Source: Bifidobacterium reuteri DSM 23975
Lineage (GTDB): Bacteria > Actinomycetota > Actinomycetes > Actinomycetales > Bifidobacteriaceae
NCBI RefSeq assembly: GCF_000741695.1
Contig: NZ_JGZK01000013.1
Span: 1 to 64,000 of the forward strand
Length of the DNA stretch: 64,000 nucleotides
Direction: 5' to 3'
Shown here piece after piece: positions 57,201-64,000 of the stretch (position 1 is the first letter of the stretch; each line of letters starts with the position of its first letter). The position numbers and the translations under genes were made by a program. The notes beneath the pieces are model-generated. The model was not told where the DNA came from and searched no databases. It was given only the letters and a program-made list of their open reading frames with translations.

Positions 57201-60200
57201 AGCAGGCGGCGGGGAGTGGCTTCGACCTCGTCATGGGCCGCGTCGCCGAATTCGGGCGCGTCGGCCGGCAGCGCATCCGAGTAGACGCGGCCTCGGATGG
57301 CGAAACGCTCGGTTTCGCGGGCGAGCAGCGTGCCGTCGGCGGCGGTGTGGGTCACGTGGATGGTGACCACACGGCCGGATGCGGATTCGAAGTAGTCCTC
57401 CGCCCAGGAGGTGAGGTTCACGGTTTCGCCGGTATGGCGCAGCAGCTCCTCCTCATCGACCTCGAGTTCGATGAGATGGTCGAGGTGCACGGCGTTGAGC
57501 AGGCCCTCGATCACCGGGTAGCCGTCCACGTACACGGAACCGAGCGCCGCGTAGATCGCCGGCCATGCCGGACCGACCAGCGCGTCCGGCGCGATGCGGC
57601 TGGGCTGCAGCGTGGCGGGCAGCGCCGCGCCGGTGGCCGCCTCATGGTCGAAGCCGAGGTTGGCGGACAGGGTGTAGGTGGCGTGCGCTTCGCCAAACGG
57701 CCTGCCCTCGGCCGCCACAATCTCAGGCATCGCGACGAGCTTGTCTCCGGTGATGGCGGTGTTGCCGATGCCTGCCGTTGCGGCGAGCATCGCGTACACG
57801 TCCGGGATAAGACGCTCGCGGTCGACCACCGGCACACGGCCGGGTTCGGTGCCGTCCACGACCAGCGGGATGACGATGTCGCGCACGGCGTGCTTGGAGG
57901 TGCCGCCGTCCGGGTCGTTGTCCCAGTAGGTGTCGAGATGGATGTCGAGGTCGTACTTGCCGTTCGACGCATCCACTGCGGTGATCTCATAGTTCTTATC
58001 ACCCAAGGCAGTGCCGTATGCGGGATTGTCGGTGATGTGGCCGACCCAGGAGATGTTCGGGGACTTGCGGATGAAGTCTTCGGCATCCGAAGCCTCGCCC
58101 AATGCGGCGAACAGCTGTTCGGACTCGGCGGCCGCATCATCGGAGACAGTGGATTCGGCGAGGTTCTTGGCCTTGTCCTTCCCCTTGCCTTTGCCCTTCT
58201 TGTTTTTCTTGGACTTGCCCGAGGCGATTGCTTCGGGCGCATCGGAGGCCTGCAGGGCCTCGGTTCCGGTCTCCTCGGATTCCTCGTCCTTTTCGGCCAC
58301 CTTCACACGGTCGATGGCCGCGTTCTCGAACCGGCCGAGGATGTCGGCGATCGGCTCGTCCACGGTGGTGATGCCGCCCACGGAGATCGGTCCGGGGATG
58401 GCGCGCACGGAATCGGCGGAATACCGGGAGTCCTCGGACTGCCAGAGCTGGTCTTGGCCCCACCAGCGCAGCAGGTCGTGGTCGATGACCGGCACGAACG
58501 GCATCGGCTTGGGGTATTCGCGCACGAGTACCGGGAACCAGGCCACGTCCGCGGGCACGATCTTGAGTTCGGCTGCCTGCGGATACGCTTCGGCGAGCTT
58601 GGCCAGCGCCGGTGCCGGATCGGCGGCGATGTCGCTGCGGGTCAGCAGACCGGCGGCAGCGGCGGCTTCGGCGGAAGTCCCCTCGGCGGCGAAGATGCGG
58701 GAGGCGAATGCGCCGGAATCAGTGCCGCTCACACGGGCTTCGATACGCTGCAGCAGGTGCTGGAAGCGATCGACATAGGTCGGATCGACCCAAGGGAAGG
58801 CGAGTTCGGCGAAACGCTGCGCCCATTCGAGATAGGTCATGGAGGCAAGATCGCCGAAGTAGGGCTTGGCGGTCTTGTTCAGCGCCTCGATGATCTCCTT
58901 GCGGCGGGAGTCCAGCTCCTCGGGGTGCTTCATCACGCGCACCAGCAGTCGGCAGCATTCGGCGGAATCGTTCTCGAGCTCGTAGATGTCGGCGTGCAGG
59001 TGGCTCAGGCCGGAGGACACGCCGCCGACCGACTTGCCGGACGGCACCCAGTGGGCGGCCTGCGGGGCGAACACGTCGTCGGACTTGGCGTCGGCCGGGA
59101 TGCCGGCGGTCTTGACCAGCAGCTGCTTGACCTCAGGGCTGGTGTGGGCTTCCTTGGCGGTCATCGCCGCGGTGCCGACCATCACGCCGTCCACCGGCAT
59201 GTCGGGCAGACCGTAGGCGCGCGACCACTGGCCGGAGATGTAGTCGGCGGCACGTTCGGGGGTGCCGATGCCGCCGCCGGCGATCAACACGAGGTTGTCG
59301 CAGGCGCGCACGTCGGCGTAGGTGGCGGACAGCAGGTCGTCCAATGCCTCCCAGCTGTGGTGGCCGCCGGCCTCGCCGCCTTCCACCTGGATCATGATGA
59401 CGGCGGGGGCCACGGCCTTGGCGATGTGCACGACCTGACGGATCTGGTCGACGGTGCCCGGCTTGAAGCTCACATACGGCAGGCCGTCGGCGTGCAGGGA
59501 CTTGATCAGCGCCACGGCTTCGTCGAGCTCCGGGATGCCGGCGGACACGACCACGCCATCGAACGGGGCACCGGATGCGCGCTTCTTGGGCACGATGCGC
59601 GAGGAGCCGAACTGCAGGTTCCACAGGTAGCGGTCCATGAACATCGCGTTGAATTCGACGGTGCGGCCTTCCTCGAGCTCCTTCTCCAGTGCGGCCACAT
59701 GGCGGTCGAACACCTCGGCGGTCACCTGACCGCCGCCGGCGAGTTCGGCCCAGTAGCCGGCGTTGGCGGCTGCGGCCACGATCTCGGGGTCGACGGTGGT
59801 GGGTGTCATGCCCGGCAGCAGTACCGGCGGCTTGCCGGTGAGACGGGAGAACTTGGTGACCAGCTTGTCGCCGGCCGGCGTGCTGACCACGTGCGGTGCG
59901 AAGGTCTTCCAATTCTGGGTGCGCTCCGGTTCGCCCTCCAATGTGGACAGCCCCGCGCGCTCGGCCAGAGTGGTGGCTTCGACCACGCCGACGCCAGTGC
60001 CTTCGACCACGTTGCCGATCAGCTTGCCCACGGTGTTGCCCGGCCCCAGATCGACGATCCAGAGCTTGGCCGGGTCCTCGGCGACGTCCAGCAGGTGCTT
60101 GACGCGCGCGTTCCAATCCACATGGTTGACCAGCACTTCCTCGGCGAGCGCGCGGGTGCGGTCCTGGTCGAAGCCGCTGGATGCGGCCCAGTCCACGGCC

Positions 60201-61042
60201 TGCTCGACCGCCTCGTTCATCAGCGGGGAGTGGAACGGCAGGGTGACGTCGAGGTATTCGAGGGTCGGGTCGAACACGGTGCCGCCGCGCAGCTTCTGCT
60301 CGCGCAGCTTGGCCTGATGCTTGTGTTCGCGCTCGGTTTCGAGGGCGAATGCGGACAGGTCCTCGGGGTAGCCGGACAGTACGTAATGGTTGCTGGAATT
60401 GGTGACGGCGATGGAGATCGGGCCACGGGCGCGGCCGGATTCGCGGACGCGATCGATCAGCGTCTCGACCTGGGCCTTGTCCGCGCCTTTGACCGAAAGC
60501 ATCGGGGTGGCGTCGCCGTACCTGGCGTTGAGGCCGAGTTCGCGGACGCGACGCGTGCCGGCGGCGCCGATCAGGGCGGCGGTCGCCAGAATCTCGTTCA
60601 GCGCGTCCGATGCGGCCGCGACGGAGCCGGCCTCCTCGATGGCACGGCTCATGTGCACGGCGAGCACACCCTGGGAATGTCCCAGAACGGCGACCGGCTT
60701 GGCTTCGGAAAGAGCGTACCCGAGGTGTTCAAGGTCGAGCAGTGCACCAAGCTGGGTCAGCGCGATGCCTTCCACGGATACGGTGGCGTCTGCGGCAGCG
60801 CCGAGGCGGGCCGGGTTCGGGGTGAAGCCGAACAGGTCGACCGGGCGGCCGGTGGTGGCGAGCAGGTCTGCCGCGACCGGTGCCAGCAGACGATGGGCGG
60901 CTGCGGCATGGTTGTGCAGCGCCTCGGCGAGGCTGGGATCAGTGGTCTGGTCGGCGAGCGCGACCGGCCACGGGGTGGACTGTCCGGCGAAGGCGAGCGC
61001 ATGCGGCTCGGAGGCCAAGCGGTTGAGGAAGAAGGTGGTCAT
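51239..61042 (-). CDS. fas: Type I fatty acid synthase
   Basis: 3267 residue multi-enzyme that builds long-chain acyl-CoA from acetyl- and malonyl-CoA. In order: acyltransferase (GHSQG, about residue 118); flavin enoyl reductase (KPPVLLPGMTPTTVDPE, about 400; IAGGGIGTPE, about 585); hot-dog dehydratase (DFNPIHTSVRGA, about 1307); malonyl/palmitoyl transferase (FVYPGQGIQ, about 1405; GHSLGEYNA, about 1507); ACP (TNGVSSRRNQLLMD, about 1945); ketoreductase (IVTGVSPNSIA, from about 2280); ketosynthase (SACATAAVSLEEG, about 2900). Palindromic repeats are translated in frame at about 1843-1893, 2229-2245 and 2559-2575, all between domains. ATG 61042 has AGGAA upstream. acpS lies downstream, accD upstream. 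Confidence 0.95.
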   Translation of the reverse strand: MTTFFLNRLASEPHALAFAGQSTPWPVALADQTTDPSLAEALHNHAAAAHRLLAPVAADLLATTGRPVDLFGFTPNPARLGAAADATVSVEGIALTQLGALLDLEHLGYALSEAKPVAVLGHSQGVLAVHMSRAIEEAGSVAAASDALNEILATAALIGAAGTRRVRELGLNARYGDATPMLSVKGADKAQVETLIDRVRESGRARGPISIAVTNSSNHYVLSGYPEDLSAFALETEREHKHQAKLREQKLRGGTVFDPTLEYLDVTLPFHSPLMNEAVEQAVDWAASSGFDQDRTRALAEEVLVNHVDWNARVKHLLDVAEDPAKLWIVDLGPGNTVGKLIGNVVEGTGVGVVEATTLAERAGLSTLEGEPERTQNWKTFAPHVVSTPAGDKLVTKFSRLTGKPPVLLPGMTPTTVDPEIVAAAANAGYWAELAGGGQVTAEVFDRHVAALEKELEEGRTVEFNAMFMDRYLWNLQFGSSRIVPKKRASGAPFDGVVVSAGIPELDEAVALIKSLHADGLPYVSFKPGTVDQIRQVVHIAKAVAPAVIMIQVEGGEAGGHHSWEALDDLLSATYADVRACDNLVLIAGGGIGTPERAADYISGQWSRAYGLPDMPVDGVMVGTAAMTAKEAHTSPEVKQLLVKTAGIPADAKSDDVFAPQAAHWVPSGKSVGGVSSGLSHLHADIYELENDSAECCRLLVRVMKHPEELDSRRKEIIEALNKTAKPYFGDLASMTYLEWAQRFAELAFPWVDPTYVDRFQHLLQRIEARVSGTDSGAFASRIFAAEGTSAEAAAAAGLLTRSDIAADPAPALAKLAEAYPQAAELKIVPADVAWFPVLVREYPKPMPFVPVIDHDLLRWWGQDQLWQSEDSRYSADSVRAIPGPISVGGITTVDEPIADILGRFENAAIDRVKVAEKDEESEETGTEALQASDAPEAIASGKSKKNKKGKGKGKDKAKNLAESTVSDDAAAESEQLFAALGEASDAEDFIRKSPNISWVGHITDNPAYGTALGDKNYEITAVDASNGKYDLDIHLDTYWDNDPDGGTSKHAVRDIVIPLVVDGTEPGRVPVVDRERLIPDVYAMLAATAGIGNTAITGDKLVAMPEIVAAEGRPFGEAHATYTLSANLGFDHEAATGAALPATLQPSRIAPDALVGPAWPAIYAALGSVYVDGYPVIEGLLNAVHLDHLIELEVDEEELLRHTGETVNLTSWAEDYFESASGRVVTIHVTHTAADGTLLARETERFAIRGRVYSDALPADAPEFGDAAHDEVEATPRRLLRRVKVTAPTDMTAFARTTGDFNPIHTSVRGARISGLQAPLVHGMWLSATAQHAVQALDEKGAHYEIAGWTYNMYGMVQLGDVVEISVERVGKVRHGGMTFEVTCRIDGQLVSRGTALVRAPRAAFVYPGQGIQKQGMVLDERAKSAAARDVWERADKLTRAKLGFSIIGLVRDNPKELTANGVTYRHPEGLLNLTQFTQVALATVAFAQTARLREAGADIWPAYFAGHSLGEYNALSAFAGVIPLETVLELVFHRGSTMHHLIDRDAQGRSNYRMGALRPNQFGVDDAHVRDYVESVAKASGEFLQIVNYNLAGQQYAIAGTIAGLKALKEDANRRAKEAGGKPAFMLVPGIDVPFHSTLLRKGVPEFRDKLDALLPQHIDYRGRLVGRYIPNLVAAPFEMTKEFAAKILEVVPSERIKEALDNPAVWDSYAADDQKLGRLLLTELLSWQFASPVRWIETQALLFGKREQCGLGVEEYVEVGLGNAPTLANLGAKTLRLPAFAGNDTVVYNVGRDEGRVYMTDSDSLMPEEDTDESAGASSAAPAPVETAPAGGSAVAKLGSAPSDGILPLSEKSSGLLAGKMRDDSRAEKTAEGSVIAGRAGTAHAVTGGEKQASTASAPAVSAPAGAPSGASVPDLPFKASDAIGVLMAYSAKLRIDQIGSNDTTDTLTNGVSSRRNQLLMDISSELGVASVDGAAEATLDKLAVIVNKAAPNYKPFGAVLSEALRDRLRALFGAAGVKQQYIRDRVTNVWQLGEGWVASVLAALLLDTREGASSRGGDLAKLPTSAVQNKSEADKLIDAAVEAVAQLKGVAVALPTAGGAAGGAVVDSAALDAFAEKFTGANGVLAATARFVLGELGVAAPVPEEGEDENAAVVAAVEAELGSDWPKQVAPRFDANKAILFDDRWASAREDLARAFYEQDASALNGSFIGLGKAIAAEAQWYASQAPSDERAGVRSATEGETKSILRDAFARVASEALEAVADKNASRFANDIAIVTGVSPNSIAAQVVEGLLAGGATVVATSHSFKPSIKAWAKQAYREHATGSAKLWLVPANLSSYRDVDALVDWVGHEQKKTSGATTTILKPAWEPTLFFPFAAPPVHGTLADAGDLFESQARLMLWGVERAIAGFSKIGEDTNVQHKLHVVLPGSPNRGVFGGDGAYGEVKSAFDAIVNRARAERDAWAGRVTFAHPKIGWVRGTGLMGGNDPLVAVVERHGIHTYSTAQIAVRLLDLCTAESRAAAVQHPLDVDLTGGLGSEPIDIKALRAEAMADAAKEAPSDEGAGARSATEGEKPENSAEGSAIKALPTPIIAKQAPVDLADWQSVTARPEDEIVIVSIGELGPWGSGRTRAEAELGIHPDGTVDLSAGAVLELAWSMGLLTWQDSPKPGWYDTDGNLVPEEDIAERYHDEVVARSGIRPFETGMGNDYKDGADEEEAEVYLDHDVTFSVPSEEVAREYVKLDEAHTSIAADAESGEWNVTRHAGSMIRVPRRATMTRTVGGQFPTGFDPTRWGIPASMVGDVDEIALWNIVTTVDAYLAAGFTPTEILQSIHPSLVASTQGTGFGGMMSMRKLYLDRFLNHEIPTDILQEALPNVVAAHVMQSYIGGYGNMIQPVSACATAAVSLEEGVDKIALGKADFVVTGAIDDIGVESVIGFGNMNATANSEEMYGKGIDARFFSRANDRRRGGFLESQGGGTILVTRGDLALKLGLPVAAVVGFIHSYADGAHTSIPAPGLGALAAGLGGRDSKLVHDLARLGVTADDIAVVSKHDTSTNANDPNESELHNTLAHAIGRADGNPLFVISQKTLTGHAKGGACVFQVNGLTQLFKSGVIPGNASLDCVDPKLERDDHMVWLRKPLRIGGGEDEFGRVTPGRPVKAGLATSLGFGHVSGFVALVHPGAFEAAVAKADGEAALEAWRERANARLAAGQRHLEEGMMGRAALYEPIDNRRFHEDGRGYDHHEVEKAMLLNPDARLGESGFFEA
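53317..53366. repeat. Palindromic repeat R4, in frame inside fas
   Basis: TCTCCCTCAGTCGCGCTGCG... to ...TCAGAGGGAGC. On the fas strand it reads APSDEGAGARSATEGE (about residues 2559-2575), between the ketoreductase and ketosynthase domains. Confidence 0.9.
54307..54356. repeat. Palindromic repeat R5, in frame inside fas
   Basis: Differs from R4 at few bases and reads APSDERAGVRSATEGE in the same frame (about residues 2229-2245), between the ACP region and the ketoreductase. Confidence 0.9.
55362..55514. repeat. Palindromic repeat R6 in fas, split by a second palindrome
   Basis: The left part 55362-55398 (TTCTCTCCCCCAGTC...GCCAGCCC) and right part 55501-55514 (CGTCAGAGGGGGCC) together make one repeat of the R4/R5 type. 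About 102 bases (34 codons) are inserted between them. In the protein the ends read APSDG and GTAHAVTGGE, around residues 1843-1893, just before the ACP domain. Confidence 0.8.
55452..55498. repeat. Nested cruciform palindrome inside R6
   Basis: ATCTTGCC (55452-55459) pairs with GGCAAGAT (55491-55498), and inside it GCGAGAAGTCC (55461-55471) pairs with GGACTTCTCGC (55475-55485) over the loop ACT. On the fas strand it reads ILPLSEKSSGLLAGKM without a stop. Confidence 0.9.
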
Positions 61043-61146
61043 GGTGTTCCTATCTGTGATTGTTGCGTAGGACTGTTGCGTTGGTTGGATGGATTTGTTC
61101 TGTTGGGTACGTTCGGTAGTTCGGTCTGCCAAGCTAATCGCCGGGG

Positions 61147-62832
61147 TCACAGCGGCTGGTTGCCGTGGTGTTTGGTGGTATGGCGTACGCGGCGCTTGGT
61201 GGCGAGTGTGTTCAGTGATTCGATGATCACCTCACGGGTCTGTTCGGGGTCGATCATCGCGTCGATCTGCCCGATTTCGAGCGAAAGGTTCGCGTTGACC
61301 GTGCTGGTCTCGTAGTCCTTGATGTATTTGGCTCTAAGCGCCTCCACGTCCTGCCCGGCAGCCTTGGCCTTGGCCAGATCGTGACGGTGGATGATGTTCA
61401 CCGCACCGGCCGCGCCGAGTACCGCTATCTGGGAGCTGGGCCAGGCGAAGTTCAGATCCGCGCCGATCGCCTTGGAGCCCATCACGATGTACGCGCCGCC
61501 GAACGCCTTGCGCAGCACCACGGTCACCAGCGGCACCTGCGCGTTGGCGTAGGCGTAGATCACCTTGGCGCCACGGCGGATGATGCCGGCGTGCTCCTGA
61601 TCGGAACCGGGCTTGTATCCGGGCACATCGACGAGCGTGATCACGGGCAGGTTGAAGGCATCGCACAGACGCACGAACCGGGCCACCTTTTCGGACGAAT
61701 CGACGTCGAGGATGCCGGCCCTCACATTCGGCTGGTTCGCCACGATGCCCACCGGCCTGCCTTCCATGCAGGCGAATCCGACCACCGCCGAGGCGCCGAA
61801 GAGCTCCTGCACTTGCACGAACTCGCCGTAGTCGACGATGCAGCGGATCACGTCGAGCATGTCGTAAGGCTGACGTTCGTTGGCGGGCACGATGGTGGCC
61901 AGCCGTTTCGCGGTATCGCGTTCGGCGCGGGTTGCCGCGTAGGCGTAGACGGGCGGCTTGCCGTCCGAGTTGGACGGCAAGTAGGCGAGCACGGTGCGCG
62001 CGTAGTCGATGGCGTCGGATTCGTCCTCGCCGAGGTAGTGGGCCACGCCGGATACCTTGTTATGCACTTCCCCACCGCCCAGATCGGCCATCGAGATGGT
62101 CTCGCCGGTGGCTGCCTTGACCACGTCCGGGCCGGTGACGAACATGTTCGAGTTCTCGCGGGTCATGATGATGAGGTCGGTCAGTGCAGGGCAGTAGACG
62201 GCGCCGCCTGCGCACGGTCCGAGGATCAGGCTCAGCTGCGGCACGAATCCGCTGGCTTCGCAGGTCTTGCGGAAGATGCGGCCGTATTGGCTCAACGCCG
62301 CCACGCCTTCCTGGATGCGCGCGCCGCCGGAATCCACGATGGCCACGATCGGCACTTTGAGCTCGATGGCCATATCCATGAGCCTGCAGATCTTCTGGCC
62401 TTCCGCAGTGCCCAAGGTGCCGCCCTTGACGGAGAAGTCCTGTGCGTAGACGGCGACCTTGCGGCCGTATACCAAACCGAAGCCGGTGATGACGGCGGCC
62501 CCTGCGTTGCCGCCGGCGATATTGCCGCCCTGGAATCGGCCGATCTCCTCGAACGTGCCGGTGTCGAACAGCAGATCCAAGCGTTCACGCGCGGTCTTCT
62601 TGCCTTTGGCGTGCTGCTTGTCCCGGGCGCGCTCTTCGGCCGCACGGGCCAGTTCCGCGGCCTTGATCACGGCGGCGCGCAACGGCTGGTGGCCGGACGA
62701 CTGGGCCACGGACGCCGCGACGGCTCCGGCGGCATCCCCCACGCCGACGTTGCCAGTCGCAGCCCCGGCCCCGGCAGCCATTGCTGCGGCCTGCGCGGCC
62801 TTCACCGCCGGCGAATCCATGATGTCGGTCAT
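61147..62832 (-). CDS. accD: Acyl-CoA carboxylase beta subunit (carboxyltransferase)
   Basis: 561 residues. It moves the carboxyl group from biotin to acetyl- or propionyl-CoA, supplying malonyl-CoA to Fas. The two crotonase-type halves carry GGTLGTAEGQKICRLMDMAIELKVPIVAIVDSGGARIQEG, LGPCAGGAVYCPALTD and VDVPGYKPGSDQEHAGIIRRGAKVIYAYANAQVP, the PccB/AccD pattern. The first 45 residues are an Ala/Gly-rich extension. The start overlaps the stop of the alpha-subunit gene by four bases (ATGA), and fas starts 105 bases downstream: a carboxylase-Fas operon. Confidence 0.94.
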   Translation of the reverse strand: MTDIMDSPAVKAAQAAAMAAGAGAATGNVGVGDAAGAVAASVAQSSGHQPLRAAVIKAAELARAAEERARDKQHAKGKKTARERLDLLFDTGTFEEIGRFQGGNIAGGNAGAAVITGFGLVYGRKVAVYAQDFSVKGGTLGTAEGQKICRLMDMAIELKVPIVAIVDSGGARIQEGVAALSQYGRIFRKTCEASGFVPQLSLILGPCAGGAVYCPALTDLIIMTRENSNMFVTGPDVVKAATGETISMADLGGGEVHNKVSGVAHYLGEDESDAIDYARTVLAYLPSNSDGKPPVYAYAATRAERDTAKRLATIVPANERQPYDMLDVIRCIVDYGEFVQVQELFGASAVVGFACMEGRPVGIVANQPNVRAGILDVDSSEKVARFVRLCDAFNLPVITLVDVPGYKPGSDQEHAGIIRRGAKVIYAYANAQVPLVTVVLRKAFGGAYIVMGSKAIGADLNFAWPSSQIAVLGAAGAVNIIHRHDLAKAKAAGQDVEALRAKYIKDYETSTVNANLSLEIGQIDAMIDPEQTREVIIESLNTLATKRRVRHTTKHHGNQPL

Positions 62833-64000
62833 TTGGCGGCCTCCTTCTTGGAATCCGCTGCCTTATCGGCTCCCTCTGACGAGGGAGCTGTCGGCGCAGC
62901 CGACTGAGGGAGAGACCCCGGCGCAGCCGCAGCGGCCTTGGCCTTGCCGGCGTTCACGTCCAGCGTGACCAACGTGTCGCCCGCCTCCACGCCGTCGGCG
63001 GGGCTCACGAAGATCTTCTTCACCTCGCCTGCGGCCGGAGCGTACACATAGTTCTCCATCTTCATCGATTCGAGCACCACCAGCAGGTCGCCCTTGGCCA
63101 CCTGCTGCCCTTCGGACACGTTGATGCGCGTGACCACCGCCTGCATCGGGGAGGCGATGATGCCGGACTTGGCGCCGTCGTTGGCTGCCGCAGCTCCAGA
63201 GCCGACGTTATGCAGTCCCGCGCCGCGCAGCGGCTGCGTGGGGCGCTTGGCGTTGCGGGCGCGGGCCGAACCGGTGAGGCTCTCCACGATGTCCATCGGC
63301 ACGGTGAGCGTGACGCGGCGGTTGTTCATCTCGATGACGAAGGTCTCGGACTTGGACCTGTCCGGCACGGCCGCAGCCGGGGCGCCGGCCAGCGACGCCG
63401 GCTGGCCGGATGCGGCGGAGGCGGGCGTGCGGTTCAGATACGTGCGCTCCAGCCATTTGGTGGTCACCGAGAACGGATGGCCATGCTCGGCGGTGAAATC
63501 GTCGTTACGGAAGATCTCCTTGTACAGGGAAATCGGCGTGGGCACGCCTTCGATCACCAGTTCGTCAAGCACGCGGCGCACGCGGGCCACGGCGTCGGCG
63601 CGGTTCTGCGCGGTGACGATCACCTTGCCCATCATCGAGTCGAACTTCGGTGAGATGGTGTCGCCCTGTTCCACGCCGGTGTCGATGCGTACGCCGGGGC
63701 CAGCGGGCCATTGGATCTTCTCGAGGGTGCCGGAACCGGGTGTCAGGTTGGTGGCGGGGTCCTCACTGGTGATGCGCAGCTCGAAGCTGTGGCCACGCGG
63801 TTCGGGGGCGCGGGTGAGCTCGCCGCCGTCGGCGATCACCAGCTGTTCGCGCACCAGGTCGAGGCCGCTGACCTCTTCGGAGACCGTATGCTCGACCTGC
63901 AGTCGGGGATTGACTTCCAGGAAGTAGACCTTGCCGTTGGGCGTCACCATGAACTCGCAGGTACCCAGACCCACATAGCCCACGGTGGTGAACAGCCTGC
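62829..64000 (-). CDS. Acyl-CoA carboxylase alpha subunit (biotin carboxylase/BCCP), 5' end outside window
   Basis: C-terminal 389 residues or so of the biotin-bearing subunit, which carboxylates its biotin with ATP and bicarbonate. The window shows the end of the carboxylase domain (YFLEVNPRLQVEHTVSEEVSGLDLVREQL), its C-terminal domain (SFELRITSEDP) and the biotinyl domain (IIASPMQAVVTRINV ... VLESMKMENYVYAP), where Lys of SMKM takes biotin; AMKM is the more usual form. After it a low-complexity tail contains palindromic repeat R7 in frame. The frame is open to the window edge, so the true start lies beyond 64000. Coupled to accD. Confidence 0.93.
   Translation of the reverse strand, partial: RLFTTVGYVGLGTCEFMVTPNGKVYFLEVNPRLQVEHTVSEEVSGLDLVREQLVIADGGELTRAPEPRGHSFELRITSEDPATNLTPGSGTLEKIQWPAGPGVRIDTGVEQGDTISPKFDSMMGKVIVTAQNRADAVARVRRVLDELVIEGVPTPISLYKEIFRNDDFTAEHGHPFSVTTKWLERTYLNRTPASAASGQPASLAGAPAAAVPDRSKSETFVIEMNNRRVTLTVPMDIVESLTGSARARNAKRPTQPLRGAGLHNVGSGAAAANDGAKSGIIASPMQAVVTRINVSEGQQVAKGDLLVVLESMKMENYVYAPAAGEVKKIFVSPADGVEAGDTLVTLDVNAGKAKAAAAAPGSLPQSAAPTAPSSEGADKAADSKKEAAK
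62869..62914. repeat. Palindromic repeat R7, in frame at the end of the carboxylase alpha subunit
   Basis: GCTCCCTCTGACGAGGGAGC then GTCGGCGCAGCCGAC and TGAGGGAGA. The gene reads it in the opposite orientation from the fas copies, as GSLPQSAAPTAPSSEGA, in the tail after the biotinyl domain. Confidence 0.9.

Noticed and set aside
56063..61315. A 1750 residue open frame on the + strand opposite fas
   Set aside because: Antisense shadow of fas caused by high GC; no ribosome site and His/Arg/Gly-rich nonsense sequence.

Overview
This 64 kb window is high-GC actinobacterial chromosome and almost certainly comes from a Bifidobacterium. The evidence is a single-polypeptide type I fatty acid synthase next to acpS and acyl-CoA carboxylase genes, the order coaD - SepIVA-like gene - DUF177 - rpmF - rnc, a guanosine-pentaphosphate-synthetase-type PNPase beside rpsO, an amylosucrase, and LPxTG pilin genes of the bifidobacterial kind. 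The species cannot be fixed from sequence alone. No CRISPR array, rRNA, prophage or replication origin was seen. One tRNA gene, Gly(TCC), is present.

Layout. 0-0.7 kb: repeat-rich DNA without a convincing gene. 0.7-7.5 kb: housekeeping block (DUF3039, coaD, SepIVA-like, DUF177, rpmF, rnc, ilvB, ilvN). 7.5-8.3 kb: a FitAB/VapBC-type toxin-antitoxin pair with a perfect palindromic operator. 8.5-19.7 kb: ABC-F ATPase, glutamine amidotransferase, cysS, a CDF-like transporter, ffh, an EEP-family membrane protein, then rpsP-khpA-rimM. 20-24.5 kb: SDR dehydrogenase, MFS transporter, nucleoside hydrolase, aldo/keto reductase. 24.6-30.7 kb: DUF2207 + LemA pair and an ABC permease/ATPase pair. 30.7-38.7 kb: DUF559 endonuclease-like gene between two long direct repeats, pnp, rpsO, a membrane protein, an HTH protein and an orphan gene, with many palindromic repeats. 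38.7-45.9 kb: a two-gene sortase-dependent pilus locus whose major pilin gene is split by a 2.6 kb IS21-family element and which has no sortase gene. 46.2-47.7 kb: Fic protein, possible gene remnant, tRNA-Gly. 47.8-49.9 kb: amylosucrase with LacI-type operators. 50-64 kb: acpS, giant fas gene, accD and the 3' part of the biotin carboxylase/BCCP gene, which together form the malonyl-CoA to fatty acid route.

The most notable observation is a family of about 46-50 bp palindromic repeats (consensus of the type CTCCCTCAGTC...GCTCCCTC-TCAGAGGGAGC). It occurs between genes (8420, 32394, 50831) and also in frame inside protein-coding genes: three times in fas, each at a domain boundary, and once in the tail of the acyl-CoA carboxylase alpha subunit. 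One fas copy is itself interrupted by a second nested palindrome. Other intergenic palindrome families (GTGCCACGC/GCGTGGCAC, TCCCTACAC/GTGTAGGGA, CTCAGTAAACGTAC) and two MITE-like inverted-repeat elements make the window unusually rich in small mobile or regulatory palindromes.
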